This document shows positions 26,242-34,170 of a stretch of 64,000 nucleotides of DNA, one piece after another. The stretch is taken from contig JBEBYL010000013.1 of assembly GCA_040391135.1 (NCBI GenBank), forward strand, positions 14,664-78,663, given 5' to 3'. Source of the stretch: G025836975 sp040391135 (GTDB taxonomy: Bacteria; Pseudomonadota; Gammaproteobacteria; Burkholderiales; Burkholderiaceae_B). Position 1 is the first letter of the stretch, and every line of letters begins with the position of its first letter. The translations under genes were made by a program, and so were the position numbers. The notes beneath the pieces were generated by a model. The model saw only the letters and a program-made list of their open reading frames with translations. It ran no database searches and was not told where the DNA came from.

Positions 26242-26904
26242 TCAGGCGCCGCTGTGTCCTTGGCGCCGGAGGACGACATGGGTGGCCTTCTCCGACGCTA
26301 CGAATTCAACGCATTCGTATCCCAGAGCCCGCAGGTCGATCCCTTCGTACAGCGATTCCCCCCGGCCGAGCAGGACCGGCGCGATAGCAATGTGCAGTTC
26401 GTCTATGAGGCCCTCGCGAAGGTACTGCCGTATTGTGTCCGGCCCACCGCCGATCCGCACGTCCATTCCGGCCGCGGCCTCGCGTGCGCGGTCCAGCGCT
26501 TCATGAATGCCGCCTGTTATGAAATGGAACGTCGTGCCGCCTTCCATCTCGATGGACGGCCGGGCATGGCGGGTCAAGATAAAGGCTGGAACGTGGTACG
26601 GTGGATTGTCTCCCCACCAGCCTTTCCAGTTGGTGTCCGGCCAGTCCCCGCGAATGGGGCCGAACATATTCCTGCCGAGAATCCAGGCGCCAACATTCCG
26701 AAAGCCGCGGGCGGCGAAGTCGTCGTCAATCCCGACCGTACCGCCATCGTTACCGAACAAGGCCCACTGGAACGTGCGTGTTGGAAGCAGCCATTGGTGC
26801 AGCTGTGTTCCGCCGACGCCGAGTGGATTGTCGATGTCTTGATTAGGACCCGCCCCGTATCCATCGAGCGAAATGGTGAAGCCCTCAACGCGAACTCGTG
26901 TCAT
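26242..26904 (-). CDS. RibD C-terminal/dihydrofolate-reductase-family protein
   Basis: A 220-residue protein of the RibD-C/DHFR-like superfamily (DHFR family protein): strand FTISLDGYGAG at the N-terminus, GAWILGRNMFG in the middle, and IGGGPDTIRQYLREGLIDELHIAIAPVLLGRG at the C-terminus, the standard NADPH-site block. It is distinct from the true folA gene nearby. These single-domain proteins are predicted reductases of unknown substrate. The start is ATG 26904, with GGAGG seven bases upstream. It is convergent with the SDR gene. Confidence 0.88.
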   Translation of the reverse strand: MTRVRVEGFTISLDGYGAGPNQDIDNPLGVGGTQLHQWLLPTRTFQWALFGNDGGTVGIDDDFAARGFRNVGAWILGRNMFGPIRGDWPDTNWKGWWGDNPPYHVPAFILTRHARPSIEMEGGTTFHFITGGIHEALDRAREAAAGMDVRIGGGPDTIRQYLREGLIDELHIAIAPVLLGRGESLYEGIDLRALGYECVEFVASEKATHVVLRRQGHSGA

Positions 26905-26967
26905 CGTTTGCCTCCGTTTAAACGCTTGGTAAGTATCGGGCACAACCGTCGCATTTTCATCCAATAA

Positions 26968-27135
26968 TCAATAGCCTACTGTGAAGCGACTGCGTGGATG
27001 CGCGGGCTGTTCAAGCTCATCCATCATCGCAACGGCGTAATCCTCAAGAGAAATACGGCTCTCGCCGGCATCATCGGCCAGCAGTTGGTCCTTGCGTGTA
27101 CGAAGCGAAGACGAAGTCAGTTCACGAGTTACGTG
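26968..27135 (-). pseudogene. 3' remnant of an NmrA/YwnB-like NAD(P)H-binding protein gene
   Basis: On the minus strand an open frame ending in TGA at 26970-26968 encodes about 50 residues that include KDQLLADDAGESRISLED and end in RSRFTVGY. This matches the C-terminal end of NAD(P)H-binding SDR-a5 proteins of the YwnB/NmrA type. A stop (27138-27136) ends the frame upstream and no start codon or Rossmann motif is present, so about 150 N-terminal residues are missing. It is a decayed gene truncated by a deletion or rearrangement between the RibD-type gene and the aminotransferase. Confidence 0.7.
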
Positions 27136-27195
27136 TTAACTGACGATGCAGCCAAGAAACCAAACCAGCCACAGCGGAATACAGAGATAAGACGA

Positions 27196-28521
27196 TCAGG
27201 AAACCGTCTTCAACACATCTCCAATCTTCCCGAATATCTCCGAGATCTGGCCTTCCTCGATAATCAGCGGCGGCGATATCGCCAGGATGTCCCCGGTGTA
27301 GCGCACCATCAACCCCTGGTCGAAGCACTTCGCAAATACCTCCGCAGCACGCGCTCCCGGCGCACCCGGCCTAGGCGTCAGTTCTATACCAGCGACCAGT
27401 CCCAGATTCCGTACATCAACCACGTGCTTCGCGCCTTCCAACTGATGCGCCGCATCCTCGAACGCCTTCGACAGGCCCTGCGCACGCTTGAAAAGCTGCT
27501 CGCGCTTGTAGATGTCCAGCGTCGCGATGATTGCCGCCATCGCCAGCGGATGGCCCGAGTACGTGTAGCCATGGAAGAACTCGATGCCGTTGGCCGATGC
27601 ATTCACGATGGTGTCGTGGATCTCGCGCTTCACGGCCACGGCGCCGGCCGGGACGCTGGCATTGCTGATGCCTTTGGCCAAGGCCATCAAATCCGGCGTC
27701 ACGCCCAGGAACTCGCTGGCCGTGGCGGCGCCCAGACGTCCGAAGCCCGTGATCACTTCGTCGAAAATCAGCAGTATGCCGTGCTTCTCGGTAATGGCGC
27801 GCAGCCTTTCCAGATAGCCTTTGGGCGGAATCAGGACGCCGGTGGAGCCGGCCAGCGGCTCGACGATGACGGCCGCGATGGTGGATGCGTCGTGCAGGGC
27901 GACGATGCGTTCCAGCTCATCGGCCAAGTGCTCGCCCCAGGCCGGCTGGCCGCGCGAGTTGGCGTTCTTGGACAGGTCGTGCGTATGCGGTAGATGGTCC
28001 ACGCCGGGCAGCAGCGCGCCGGAGAACATCTTGCGGTTGGTTGAAATGCCGCCCACCGAAATGCCGCCGAAGCCCACGCCGTGGTAGCCGCGTTCCCGGC
28101 CGATAAGGCGGGTGCGCTGGCCCTCGCCGCGCGCCCGGTGATAGGCCAGGGCGATCTTCAGCGCGGTGTCGACGGATTCCGAACCCGAGTTCGTGAAGAA
28201 GATGCGGTCCATGCCGGCCGGCATCAGGCCAGCCACGGCCGAGGCCGCGCGGAAGGAGATGTCGTGGCCCAATTGGAAGCTGGGCGCATAGTCCAGTTCG
28301 GCGGCCTGGCGCGAAATGGCGTCGACGATTTCCTGGCGCCCATGCCCCGCGTTCACGCACCACAGGCCCGATGTGCCATCCAGGATCTCGTGGTCGTCGG
28401 CCGCGTAGTAATACATGCCCTTGGCTCGGGTCAGCAGTCGCGGCTGCTGCTTGAACTGGCGGTTCGCCGTAAAGGGCATCCAAAGATTGGACAGATCGGG
28501 AAGAGGGGCGTGGCTGGTCAT
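27196..28521 (-). CDS. Class III aminotransferase, omega-amino acid:pyruvate type
   Basis: A 441-residue fold-type I PLP enzyme. It resembles beta-alanine/omega-amino-acid:pyruvate transaminases: LWMPFTANRQFK near the N-terminus, GTSGLWCVNAGH, GSESVDTALK, the PLP-contacting FDEVITGFGR and the Schiff-base lysine K283 in LAKGISNASVP. It would transfer the amino group from beta-alanine or similar omega-amines to pyruvate. The start is ATG 28521 after GAGGT; an in-frame extension upstream has no similarity. It lies 47 bases downstream of folA on the same strand. Confidence 0.92.
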   Translation of the reverse strand: MTSHAPLPDLSNLWMPFTANRQFKQQPRLLTRAKGMYYYAADDHEILDGTSGLWCVNAGHGRQEIVDAISRQAAELDYAPSFQLGHDISFRAASAVAGLMPAGMDRIFFTNSGSESVDTALKIALAYHRARGEGQRTRLIGRERGYHGVGFGGISVGGISTNRKMFSGALLPGVDHLPHTHDLSKNANSRGQPAWGEHLADELERIVALHDASTIAAVIVEPLAGSTGVLIPPKGYLERLRAITEKHGILLIFDEVITGFGRLGAATASEFLGVTPDLMALAKGISNASVPAGAVAVKREIHDTIVNASANGIEFFHGYTYSGHPLAMAAIIATLDIYKREQLFKRAQGLSKAFEDAAHQLEGAKHVVDVRNLGLVAGIELTPRPGAPGARAAEVFAKCFDQGLMVRYTGDILAISPPLIIEEGQISEIFGKIGDVLKTVS

Positions 28522-28568
28522 GATCACCTCGAAGACAGGGTTTGCAGACAGGTGCTTGGGTCGAGTGC

Positions 28569-29066
28569 TTATGCGCCGGGCCGCCGCGTGTATCGGACGA
28601 AATCGAAGGCCAGGCCGTTTTCTTCCGCTTGCGGCAGCCGTTCGACCTCTTGCCATACGGCGGGATCCAGCGCGGGAAAGTAGGTATCGCCTTCGATGTC
28701 CGCGTGGATTTCGGTGGCGACGATTTCATCGGCCAGGTCCAGGGCGTGGCGGAACAGTTGCTCGCCGCCTATGATGCAAGCCTTGTCGGCCGTGCCGCAG
28801 GCGGCAAGCGCCCCTTCCAGCGTCGAGAAAGTCGTAGCGCCTTCAGGCTGGTAGGCGAGGTTCCGGCTGACGACCAGGTTGGGCCGGCCCGGCAGCGGCC
28901 TGCCCAGCGATTCCCAGGTATTGCGGCCCATCACGATGGGGTGCCCCAGCGTCGTGCGCTTGAAATGCGCCAGGTCGGAAGGAAGCCGCCAGGGCAGGGC
29001 GTTGTCGCGGCCTATGACGCGGTTTCTGGAGTAAGCGACGACAAGCTGTATGGTGGGCGAGGGCAT
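28569..29066 (-). CDS. folA: Dihydrofolate reductase
   Basis: A 165-residue chromosomal DHFR that reduces dihydrofolate to tetrahydrofolate with NADPH. Visible features are the Met20-loop region NRVIGRDNALPW, the substrate Asp D31 in LPSDLAHFK, the NADPH-site MGRNTWESLGRPLPGR, and IGGEQLFRHAL. It sits 20 bases downstream of thyA in the same direction: the standard thyA-folA pair, since thymidylate synthase oxidises the folate that FolA regenerates. Confidence 0.97.
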   Translation of the reverse strand: MPSPTIQLVVAYSRNRVIGRDNALPWRLPSDLAHFKRTTLGHPIVMGRNTWESLGRPLPGRPNLVVSRNLAYQPEGATTFSTLEGALAACGTADKACIIGGEQLFRHALDLADEIVATEIHADIEGDTYFPALDPAVWQEVERLPQAEENGLAFDFVRYTRRPGA

Positions 29067-29086
29067 GCGGTTCCGGTACGGGCGGG

Positions 29087-29881
29087 TCAGACGGCGACAG
29101 GCGCCTTGATGTGCGGGTGCGACTCATAGCCGACAATTTCGAAATCGTCGTAGACGTAATCGAAGATGGAGTCGGGTTTGCGCTTGATGTTCAGTTTGGG
29201 GTAGGGATAAGGTTCGCGCGACAGTTGCAGGGCGACCTGTTCCAGATGGTTGCTGTACAGGTGGCAGTCGCCGCCCGTCCATATGAAGTCGCCCACTTCC
29301 AGGTCGCACTGCTGCGCCACCAGGTGGGTCAGCAAGGCATAGCTGGCAATATTGAAGGGCACGCCCAGGAAGATGTCGGCGCTGCGTTGATACAGCTGGC
29401 AGGACAGCTTGCCGTTAGCCACATAGAACTGGAAGAAGGCATGGCAGGGCGGCAGGGCCATATTGGGGATTTCAGCCACGTTCCAGGCCGACACGATCAG
29501 GCGGCGGGAGTCGGGGTTTTTGCGTATTTGGTCCAGCAGTTGCGATATCTGGTCGATATGCCCGCCATTGGGTGTGGGCCACGACCGCCACTGCACGCCG
29601 TATACCGGTCCCAGGTCCCCGTTTTCGTCGGCCCATTCGTTCCAGATGCTTACGCCTTGTTCTTGCAGCCAGCGCACGTTCGAGTCGCCGCGAAGAAACC
29701 ACAGCAATTCGATGAAAATGCTTTTGGTATGCAGCTTCTTGCTGGTGATCAGGGGGAAGCCTTCGGCAAGGTCGAAGCGCATCTGGTGGCCGAACACGGA
29801 GCGCGTTCCGGTGCCGGTCCTGTCGGTCTTGGCAATGCCATGTTCGTAGACATGGCGCATGAAATCTTCGTACTGATGCAT
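29087..29881 (-). CDS. thyA: Thymidylate synthase
   Basis: A 264-residue enzyme, same length as E. coli ThyA. It methylates dUMP to dTMP with methylene-tetrahydrofolate. The catalytic cysteine is C146 in LPPCHAFFQFYV; DRTGTGTRSVFG, the dUMP-binding block QRSADIFLGVPFNIASYA, and the C-terminal ending in AVAV (usually AIAPVAV) are present. It lies upstream of folA in the same orientation and downstream of the OsmC-like gene. Confidence 0.98.
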   Translation of the reverse strand: MHQYEDFMRHVYEHGIAKTDRTGTGTRSVFGHQMRFDLAEGFPLITSKKLHTKSIFIELLWFLRGDSNVRWLQEQGVSIWNEWADENGDLGPVYGVQWRSWPTPNGGHIDQISQLLDQIRKNPDSRRLIVSAWNVAEIPNMALPPCHAFFQFYVANGKLSCQLYQRSADIFLGVPFNIASYALLTHLVAQQCDLEVGDFIWTGGDCHLYSNHLEQVALQLSREPYPYPKLNIKRKPDSIFDYVYDDFEIVGYESHPHIKAPVAV

Positions 29882-29932
29882 GAGTATCTGATGTATCTGT
29901 AGTGGTGGCGCAAGCGCCGGAGCGGCCGGCGG

Positions 29933-30355
29933 CTAGGCTTCGACAACCGTGGTCGAATGCGTGATCTCGGCGGTCTTGGCCAGCATGGCGCTGGCCGAGC
30001 AGTATTTCTCGTGCGACAGCTGCACGGCGCGCTCGACCGCGGCGGTGGGCAGGCCCTTGCCCGTGACGGTGAAGGCGAAATGGATTTTGGTGAAGACCTT
30101 GGGATCGGTCTCCGCCCGTTCGGCGGTCAGTTTAACCTGGCAGCCTGTTACGGCATGGCGGCCGCGCTTCAGGATAAGCACCACATCATAGGCGGCGCAG
30201 CCGCCGGTGCCGGTCAACACCATTTCCATGGGGCGCGGCGCCAAGTTGTGGCCGCCGCCGTCCGGGGCGCCGTCCATGGCGGTGACATGGCCGCTGCCCG
30301 TGCGAGCCACAAACAGCATCCCTTCGGGACCGCCCCAATCTATCGTGCTTTCCAT
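29933..30355 (-). CDS. OsmC-family protein (YhfA-like)
   Basis: A 140-residue OsmC/Ohr-fold protein. The two cysteines expected for peroxidase chemistry are present in GTGGCAAYDVV and HEKYCSASAML. It lacks the features of Ohr and resembles the YhfA subgroup, whose role is not firmly known; related proteins reduce organic hydroperoxides. The start is ATG 30355, giving MESTIDWGGP; an ATG 13 codons upstream is possible but unlike the family. It is divergent from the cbb3-type oxidase operon across 248 bases. Confidence 0.88.
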   Translation of the reverse strand: MESTIDWGGPEGMLFVARTGSGHVTAMDGAPDGGGHNLAPRPMEMVLTGTGGCAAYDVVLILKRGRHAVTGCQVKLTAERAETDPKVFTKIHFAFTVTGKGLPTAAVERAVQLSHEKYCSASAMLAKTAEITHSTTVVEA

Positions 30356-30603
30356 ATCCGTTCTTCCGCTTTCAACGTTCAGGTGAAGGATCAATCATAC
30401 TCATAAGCGTCCCTGGCGTCACATGCCCCGGGGTCGGCGCGAATCCGGGCCTCCCGGCTTGCATTACCAATATTCCACGTAGGGAGATTACGGGTTTCCC
30501 CTTATATATCTCTTATGATTCCGGCAGTTCTATCGTGAAGCGATGTGCTTGCTCACAGCGGTCAAGACCGGCGTTCGCTTCCCGTCCCTGTTCCGGAGTT
30601 CTC

Positions 30604-32280
30604 ATGAACACCATCACCATACTGCTTCTGACATTCATCCTTTCCGTCACGGGCCTGTTCGTTTTCATCTGGTCGCTGCGCAAGCACCTGTTCGACGATA
30701 ACCCCGCCGCGGCCAATGTTATCTTTTCCGAGGGCGAGATCGGGAAAGTCGAGGAGCCGGCCGCCACGGCGGACCAGCACCGTGCGCTGCAAGAAGCGGT
30801 GGACGCCACCCATTCCTTCACCGCCGATGCGGCGCGCGACGCGCGCATGGCGGTGGAATTGGCCCAGCGTGTGCAGGCGGACCGTTCCACCGCCTATGTG
30901 ACCTTCGTCTTCCTGGCCTGTGCGGTGGTATGGCTGATTTTCGCATCGACCGCCGGACTGATCAGCTCGATCAAACTGCATCAGCCCGACTTCCTGACCG
31001 ACTATGCCTGGCTTACCTTCGGCCGCATACGCACTTTGCACCTGAATGCGGTGGCCTACGGATGGGCGCCCATGGCGGCCTTCGGCATCGCCATATGGAC
31101 TTTGCCTCGCCTGTTGAAGACGGAACTCATGGGCGGCCGCTTCGCGATCCTGGGCGCCATGTTGTGGAATGCGGGCTTGATCGCCGGCCTGGGCAGCATC
31201 GCCGCGGGTTTCAACGATGGGCTGGAGTGGCTGGAAATTCCATGGCAGATCGATATCCTGTTCGTGATCGGCGGGGCGCTGATCGGCCTGCCCCTGGTGT
31301 TCACGCTGCAAAACCGCAAGGTCGAGCACTTGTACGTTTCCATCTGGTACATGGGCGCGGCGCTGTTCTGGTTTCCCATTCTGTTCCTGGTCGGCAACCT
31401 GCCCGGCGTGCATTTTGGGGTGGAGCAGGCCACCATGAACTGGTGGTTCGGGCATAACGTGCTGGGCCTGTTCTATACGCCGGTGGCGCTGGCCTCGGTG
31501 TACTACTTCCTGCCCAAGATCATCGGCCGTCCCATACAGTCGTACAACCTGTCGCTGCTGGGTTTTTGGGCGCTGGCCTTCTTCTATGGCCAGGTGGGCG
31601 GGCATCACCTGGTGGGCGGCCCCGTGCCAAGCTGGCTTATCACGCTGTCCATCGTGCAGAGCATCATGATGATCGTGCCGGTGCTGGCCTTCTCGGTGAA
31701 TCAGCACCTGACCATGCGGCATCATTTCAAGACGCTGATCTATTCCCCCACGCTGCGTTTCATCGTGCTGGGCGGCATGATGTATACGCTCAGTTCCGTG
31801 CAGGGCTCCTTCGAGGCGCTGCGCAGCATCAACACGGTCACTCACTTCACGCACTTTACGGTGGCCCATGCGCACCTTGGGCTTTACGGCTTCTTCTCGC
31901 TGGTGATGTTCGGCGCGATCTATTTCGTGATGCCGCGCGTGATGTCCTGGGAATGGCCTTACCCCAGGCTTATCGCCCTGCATTTCTGGCTGGTCGTGGT
32001 CGGCTTCGGCATCTATTTCATTGGCCTGAGCATAGGCGGATGGCTGCAAGGCGTGGCGATGCTGGACGCCTCGCGCTCGTTCATGGAGTCGGTGCGCGTG
32101 ACCATCCCCTATCTTGAAGCGCGCAGCGTGGGCGGGGCGATCATGACGCTGGGGCACCTGGTATTTGCCGTGCACTTCGTCACCATGGCCTTGCGTTACG
32201 GCCGAAAGCGGGTGGGGCCCGCCCTGTTTCATAAACAATCCGCCGTCGCCGCGGCAGTGCCGGTGCCGATGGAGGCCTGA
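30604..32280 (+). CDS. ccoN: cbb3-type cytochrome oxidase subunit I with an N-terminal CcoS-like segment
   Basis: A 558-residue haem-copper oxidase subunit. Residues 1-50 (one membrane helix, then SLRKHLFDDNPAAANVIFSEGE) resemble the small assembly protein CcoS, normally a separate gene. After a charged linker (50-95) follows the CcoN core with about 12 membrane helices: haem-ligand region RTLHLNAVAYGW, WWFGHNVLGLFYTP, the CuB block FWALAFFYGQVGGHHL (the Tyr aligns with the cross-linked Tyr of CcoN) and THFTHFTVAHAHLGLYGF with the haem histidines. The terminal subunit reduces O2 to water. No canonical Anr box was found upstream. It is followed by ccoO after two bases. Confidence 0.87.
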   Translation: MNTITILLLTFILSVTGLFVFIWSLRKHLFDDNPAAANVIFSEGEIGKVEEPAATADQHRALQEAVDATHSFTADAARDARMAVELAQRVQADRSTAYVTFVFLACAVVWLIFASTAGLISSIKLHQPDFLTDYAWLTFGRIRTLHLNAVAYGWAPMAAFGIAIWTLPRLLKTELMGGRFAILGAMLWNAGLIAGLGSIAAGFNDGLEWLEIPWQIDILFVIGGALIGLPLVFTLQNRKVEHLYVSIWYMGAALFWFPILFLVGNLPGVHFGVEQATMNWWFGHNVLGLFYTPVALASVYYFLPKIIGRPIQSYNLSLLGFWALAFFYGQVGGHHLVGGPVPSWLITLSIVQSIMMIVPVLAFSVNQHLTMRHHFKTLIYSPTLRFIVLGGMMYTLSSVQGSFEALRSINTVTHFTHFTVAHAHLGLYGFFSLVMFGAIYFVMPRVMSWEWPYPRLIALHFWLVVVGFGIYFIGLSIGGWLQGVAMLDASRSFMESVRVTIPYLEARSVGGAIMTLGHLVFAVHFVTMALRYGRKRVGPALFHKQSAVAAAVPVPMEA

Positions 32281-32282
32281 TC

Positions 32283-32876
32283 ATGGAAAGCGAATACAAA
32301 CTGCTGGGCGGGGCCATGGTGACCCTGGCCCTGGCGACTGCCACGCTGGTCGTCGTGCCTTATATGCAGCTGTCGGACACGCAGCCGTCCGAAGGGCTCA
32401 AGCCCTATACCTCGGCGCAATTGCGAGGCCGGCAACAGTACATCGAGAACGGCTGCGTCTACTGCCACACCCAGCAGCCGCGCGCGCAGTCCCAGGCGCC
32501 CGACTTCAAGCGGGGATGGGGCCGCGCGCCGGTGGCGGGCGACTATTACTACGATCATCCGCATTTGCTGGGCACCATGCGCACTGGCCCCGACTTGCTG
32601 AACATCGGCGCCCGCCAGCCCAGCGCGGACTGGAACCTGGGCCATCTGTACCAGCCTCGCGCGTACACGCCGGGCAGCATCATGCCGTCCTACCCCTATT
32701 TGTTCGAACTCAAGGACAAGGCCGAGAAGGGCGACAAGGTGGTAAGCCTGCCGCCGGCCTATGCGCCGGTGGGGCAAGTGGTCGTGGCCCGTCCCGAAGC
32801 CCTGGACCTGGTGGACTACCTGCTGGCGCTGGATCGCACGTATCCGGTCAAGCCGCCGCCCGACGCCGCCCGATAG
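32283..32876 (+). CDS. ccoO: CcoO-like monohaem cytochrome c subunit of cbb3 oxidase
   Basis: A 197-residue protein with an N-terminal membrane anchor (about 8-28) and a periplasmic cytochrome c domain. The haem-binding motif is CVYCH (C58, C61, H62) in the CcoO-type context NGCVYCHTQQPR; the axial Met is in PGSIMPSYPYLF. Segments such as GWGRAPVAGDYYYDHPHLLGTMRTGPDL are also typical of CcoO. It passes electrons to the CcoN core. It starts two bases after ccoN ends. It is shorter than many CcoO proteins at the C-terminus. Confidence 0.92.
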   Translation: MESEYKLLGGAMVTLALATATLVVVPYMQLSDTQPSEGLKPYTSAQLRGRQQYIENGCVYCHTQQPRAQSQAPDFKRGWGRAPVAGDYYYDHPHLLGTMRTGPDLLNIGARQPSADWNLGHLYQPRAYTPGSIMPSYPYLFELKDKAEKGDKVVSLPPAYAPVGQVVVARPEALDLVDYLLALDRTYPVKPPPDAAR

Positions 32877-32930
32877 CCGTCATCCCGGCCGCGCGAAGGC
32901 CGGACGCAGAAAGAGTCGTTGGAGAACAGG

Positions 32931-33527
32931 ATGTCAGACACTTCCAAGAAAATCGAAGCCCAGCAGCGCGAGATGCCGGAGCCCTATGAAGGAAACCGGC
33001 CCATCCCGTGGCTGGTCATCCTCATCGTGGCGGGGATCTTTGCATGGGCGATCGGCTATATCGGTTTTACGCATCAGACCAATCCGCCGTCCTACGGCGA
33101 CCGCCGCACGGCCGCCGATTTCAAGGTGGCGGCGACGACGGGCGGCGGGGCGGTGGACGGCGCGCAGATATACACCTCGCAATGCCTGGCCTGTCACCAG
33201 GCCGGCGGCCAAGGCTTGCCGGGCGTGTTTCCGCCGCTGGCAGGCTCGGAATGGGTCAATGGCAAGGCCACGCTGGCCGTACAGATTGTCCTGCACGGCA
33301 TTACGGGCGACCTGACGGTGGGCGGCACGCACTACAACGGCCAGATGCCGACGTTCAAGGACAAGCTGGACGATGCGCAGATCGCCGCGGTGGTCAGCCA
33401 TATACGCGGCAGTTTCGGCAATTCGGCCGGCCCGGTCGATGCCGCCACGGTCAAGGCCCAGCGCGAGGCGACGGCGGCGCATACGCAGCCCTGGAACGGC
33501 GATGCCGAGCTGGAGGCGCTGAAATAA
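32931..33527 (+). CDS. Membrane-anchored monohaem cytochrome c (in place of CcoP)
   Basis: A 198-residue protein: short cytosolic N-terminus, one membrane helix (about 26-46, in the position of the CcoP anchor), then a cytochrome c domain with CLACH (C85, C88, H89) and the axial Met in GQMPTFKDKL. Canonical CcoP has two haem c groups in about 290 residues; this protein has one. It probably donates electrons to CcoO or CcoN. The start is ATG 32931 (GGAGAACAGG upstream); a TTG 12 bases earlier lies inside the ribosome binding site. The next gene (SCO) follows by 13 bases. Confidence 0.85.
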   Translation: MSDTSKKIEAQQREMPEPYEGNRPIPWLVILIVAGIFAWAIGYIGFTHQTNPPSYGDRRTAADFKVAATTGGGAVDGAQIYTSQCLACHQAGGQGLPGVFPPLAGSEWVNGKATLAVQIVLHGITGDLTVGGTHYNGQMPTFKDKLDDAQIAAVVSHIRGSFGNSAGPVDAATVKAQREATAAHTQPWNGDAELEALK

Positions 33528-33540
33528 GCGGCGGCTCCAC

Positions 33541-34170
33541 ATGAAATTGCTCCTGGCCGTGTTGATGGTCGGCGTACTGGGCGTTGGCGCCCTGTGCTTC
33601 CAGACCGACGGCTTTACCGTGCTGACCACCGAAGCGGCGCGGCGCGCCGACATTGCGCGGCATCCCAAGGCGCTGCCCGATGCGGCCTTGCGTATGAGCG
33701 CCGGCGTAAACGCCCCGTTTCTGCAGGCCTTGCGCGAAGACGGCCGCATCGCCATCGTCAACTTCATGTACACGCGGTGCTTCTCGATTTGCCTGGCCAT
33801 GGGCGGCGAATTCCAGCAGTTGCAAGACGCCATCCAGCAAGGCGGACTGTCGGACCGCGTCCGCATCATCAGCCTTAGCTTCGATCCCGCCGATACGCCT
33901 GACGACCTGGCGCGTTACGCCGCCCGCATGCGGGCGCAGCCCGGCATCTGGCAGTTTGCCGGCATTGCCGACGCGGATAAGCGCAAGGCGCTGCTTGACG
34001 CCTTCGGCATCGTGGTGGTGCCGGCTCCCTTGGGACAGTACGAGCACAATGCGGCCTATCATGTGGTGACGCCTGAGGGACAGCTGGCTCGCATAGTGGA
34101 TATCGGCGATGCCGCCGGCCTGCTGGATGATGTCTGGGCCCGGATTCGCGGCGTAGGGACGGTGCAATGA
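33541..34170 (+). CDS. SCO1/SenC-family copper chaperone
   Basis: A 209-residue protein with an N-terminal membrane anchor or uncleaved signal (1-20) and a thioredoxin-like SCO domain. The copper ligands are the C80-x3-C84 pair (CFSIC) and the conserved His in EHNAAYHVV. The Pro that usually follows the second Cys in SCO proteins (CxxxCP) is Leu here. SCO proteins deliver copper to haem-copper oxidases, in cbb3 systems probably CuB. It is the fourth gene of the oxidase operon and overlaps the next gene by four bases (ATGA). Confidence 0.88.
   Translation: MKLLLAVLMVGVLGVGALCFQTDGFTVLTTEAARRADIARHPKALPDAALRMSAGVNAPFLQALREDGRIAIVNFMYTRCFSICLAMGGEFQQLQDAIQQGGLSDRVRIISLSFDPADTPDDLARYAARMRAQPGIWQFAGIADADKRKALLDAFGIVVVPAPLGQYEHNAAYHVVTPEGQLARIVDIGDAAGLLDDVWARIRGVGTVQ

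Noticed and set aside
30356..30603. An Anr/FNR box before the oxidase operon
   Set aside because: No TTGAT-N4-ATCAA-like dyad was found; GGATCAATC alone is not enough.
30604..32280. Nitric oxide reductase NorB instead of CcoN
   Set aside because: The CuB block with the cross-link Tyr position and the CcoO partner with CVYCH point to a cbb3 oxidase; NorB would be paired with NorC and carry conserved Glu residues near the FeB site.
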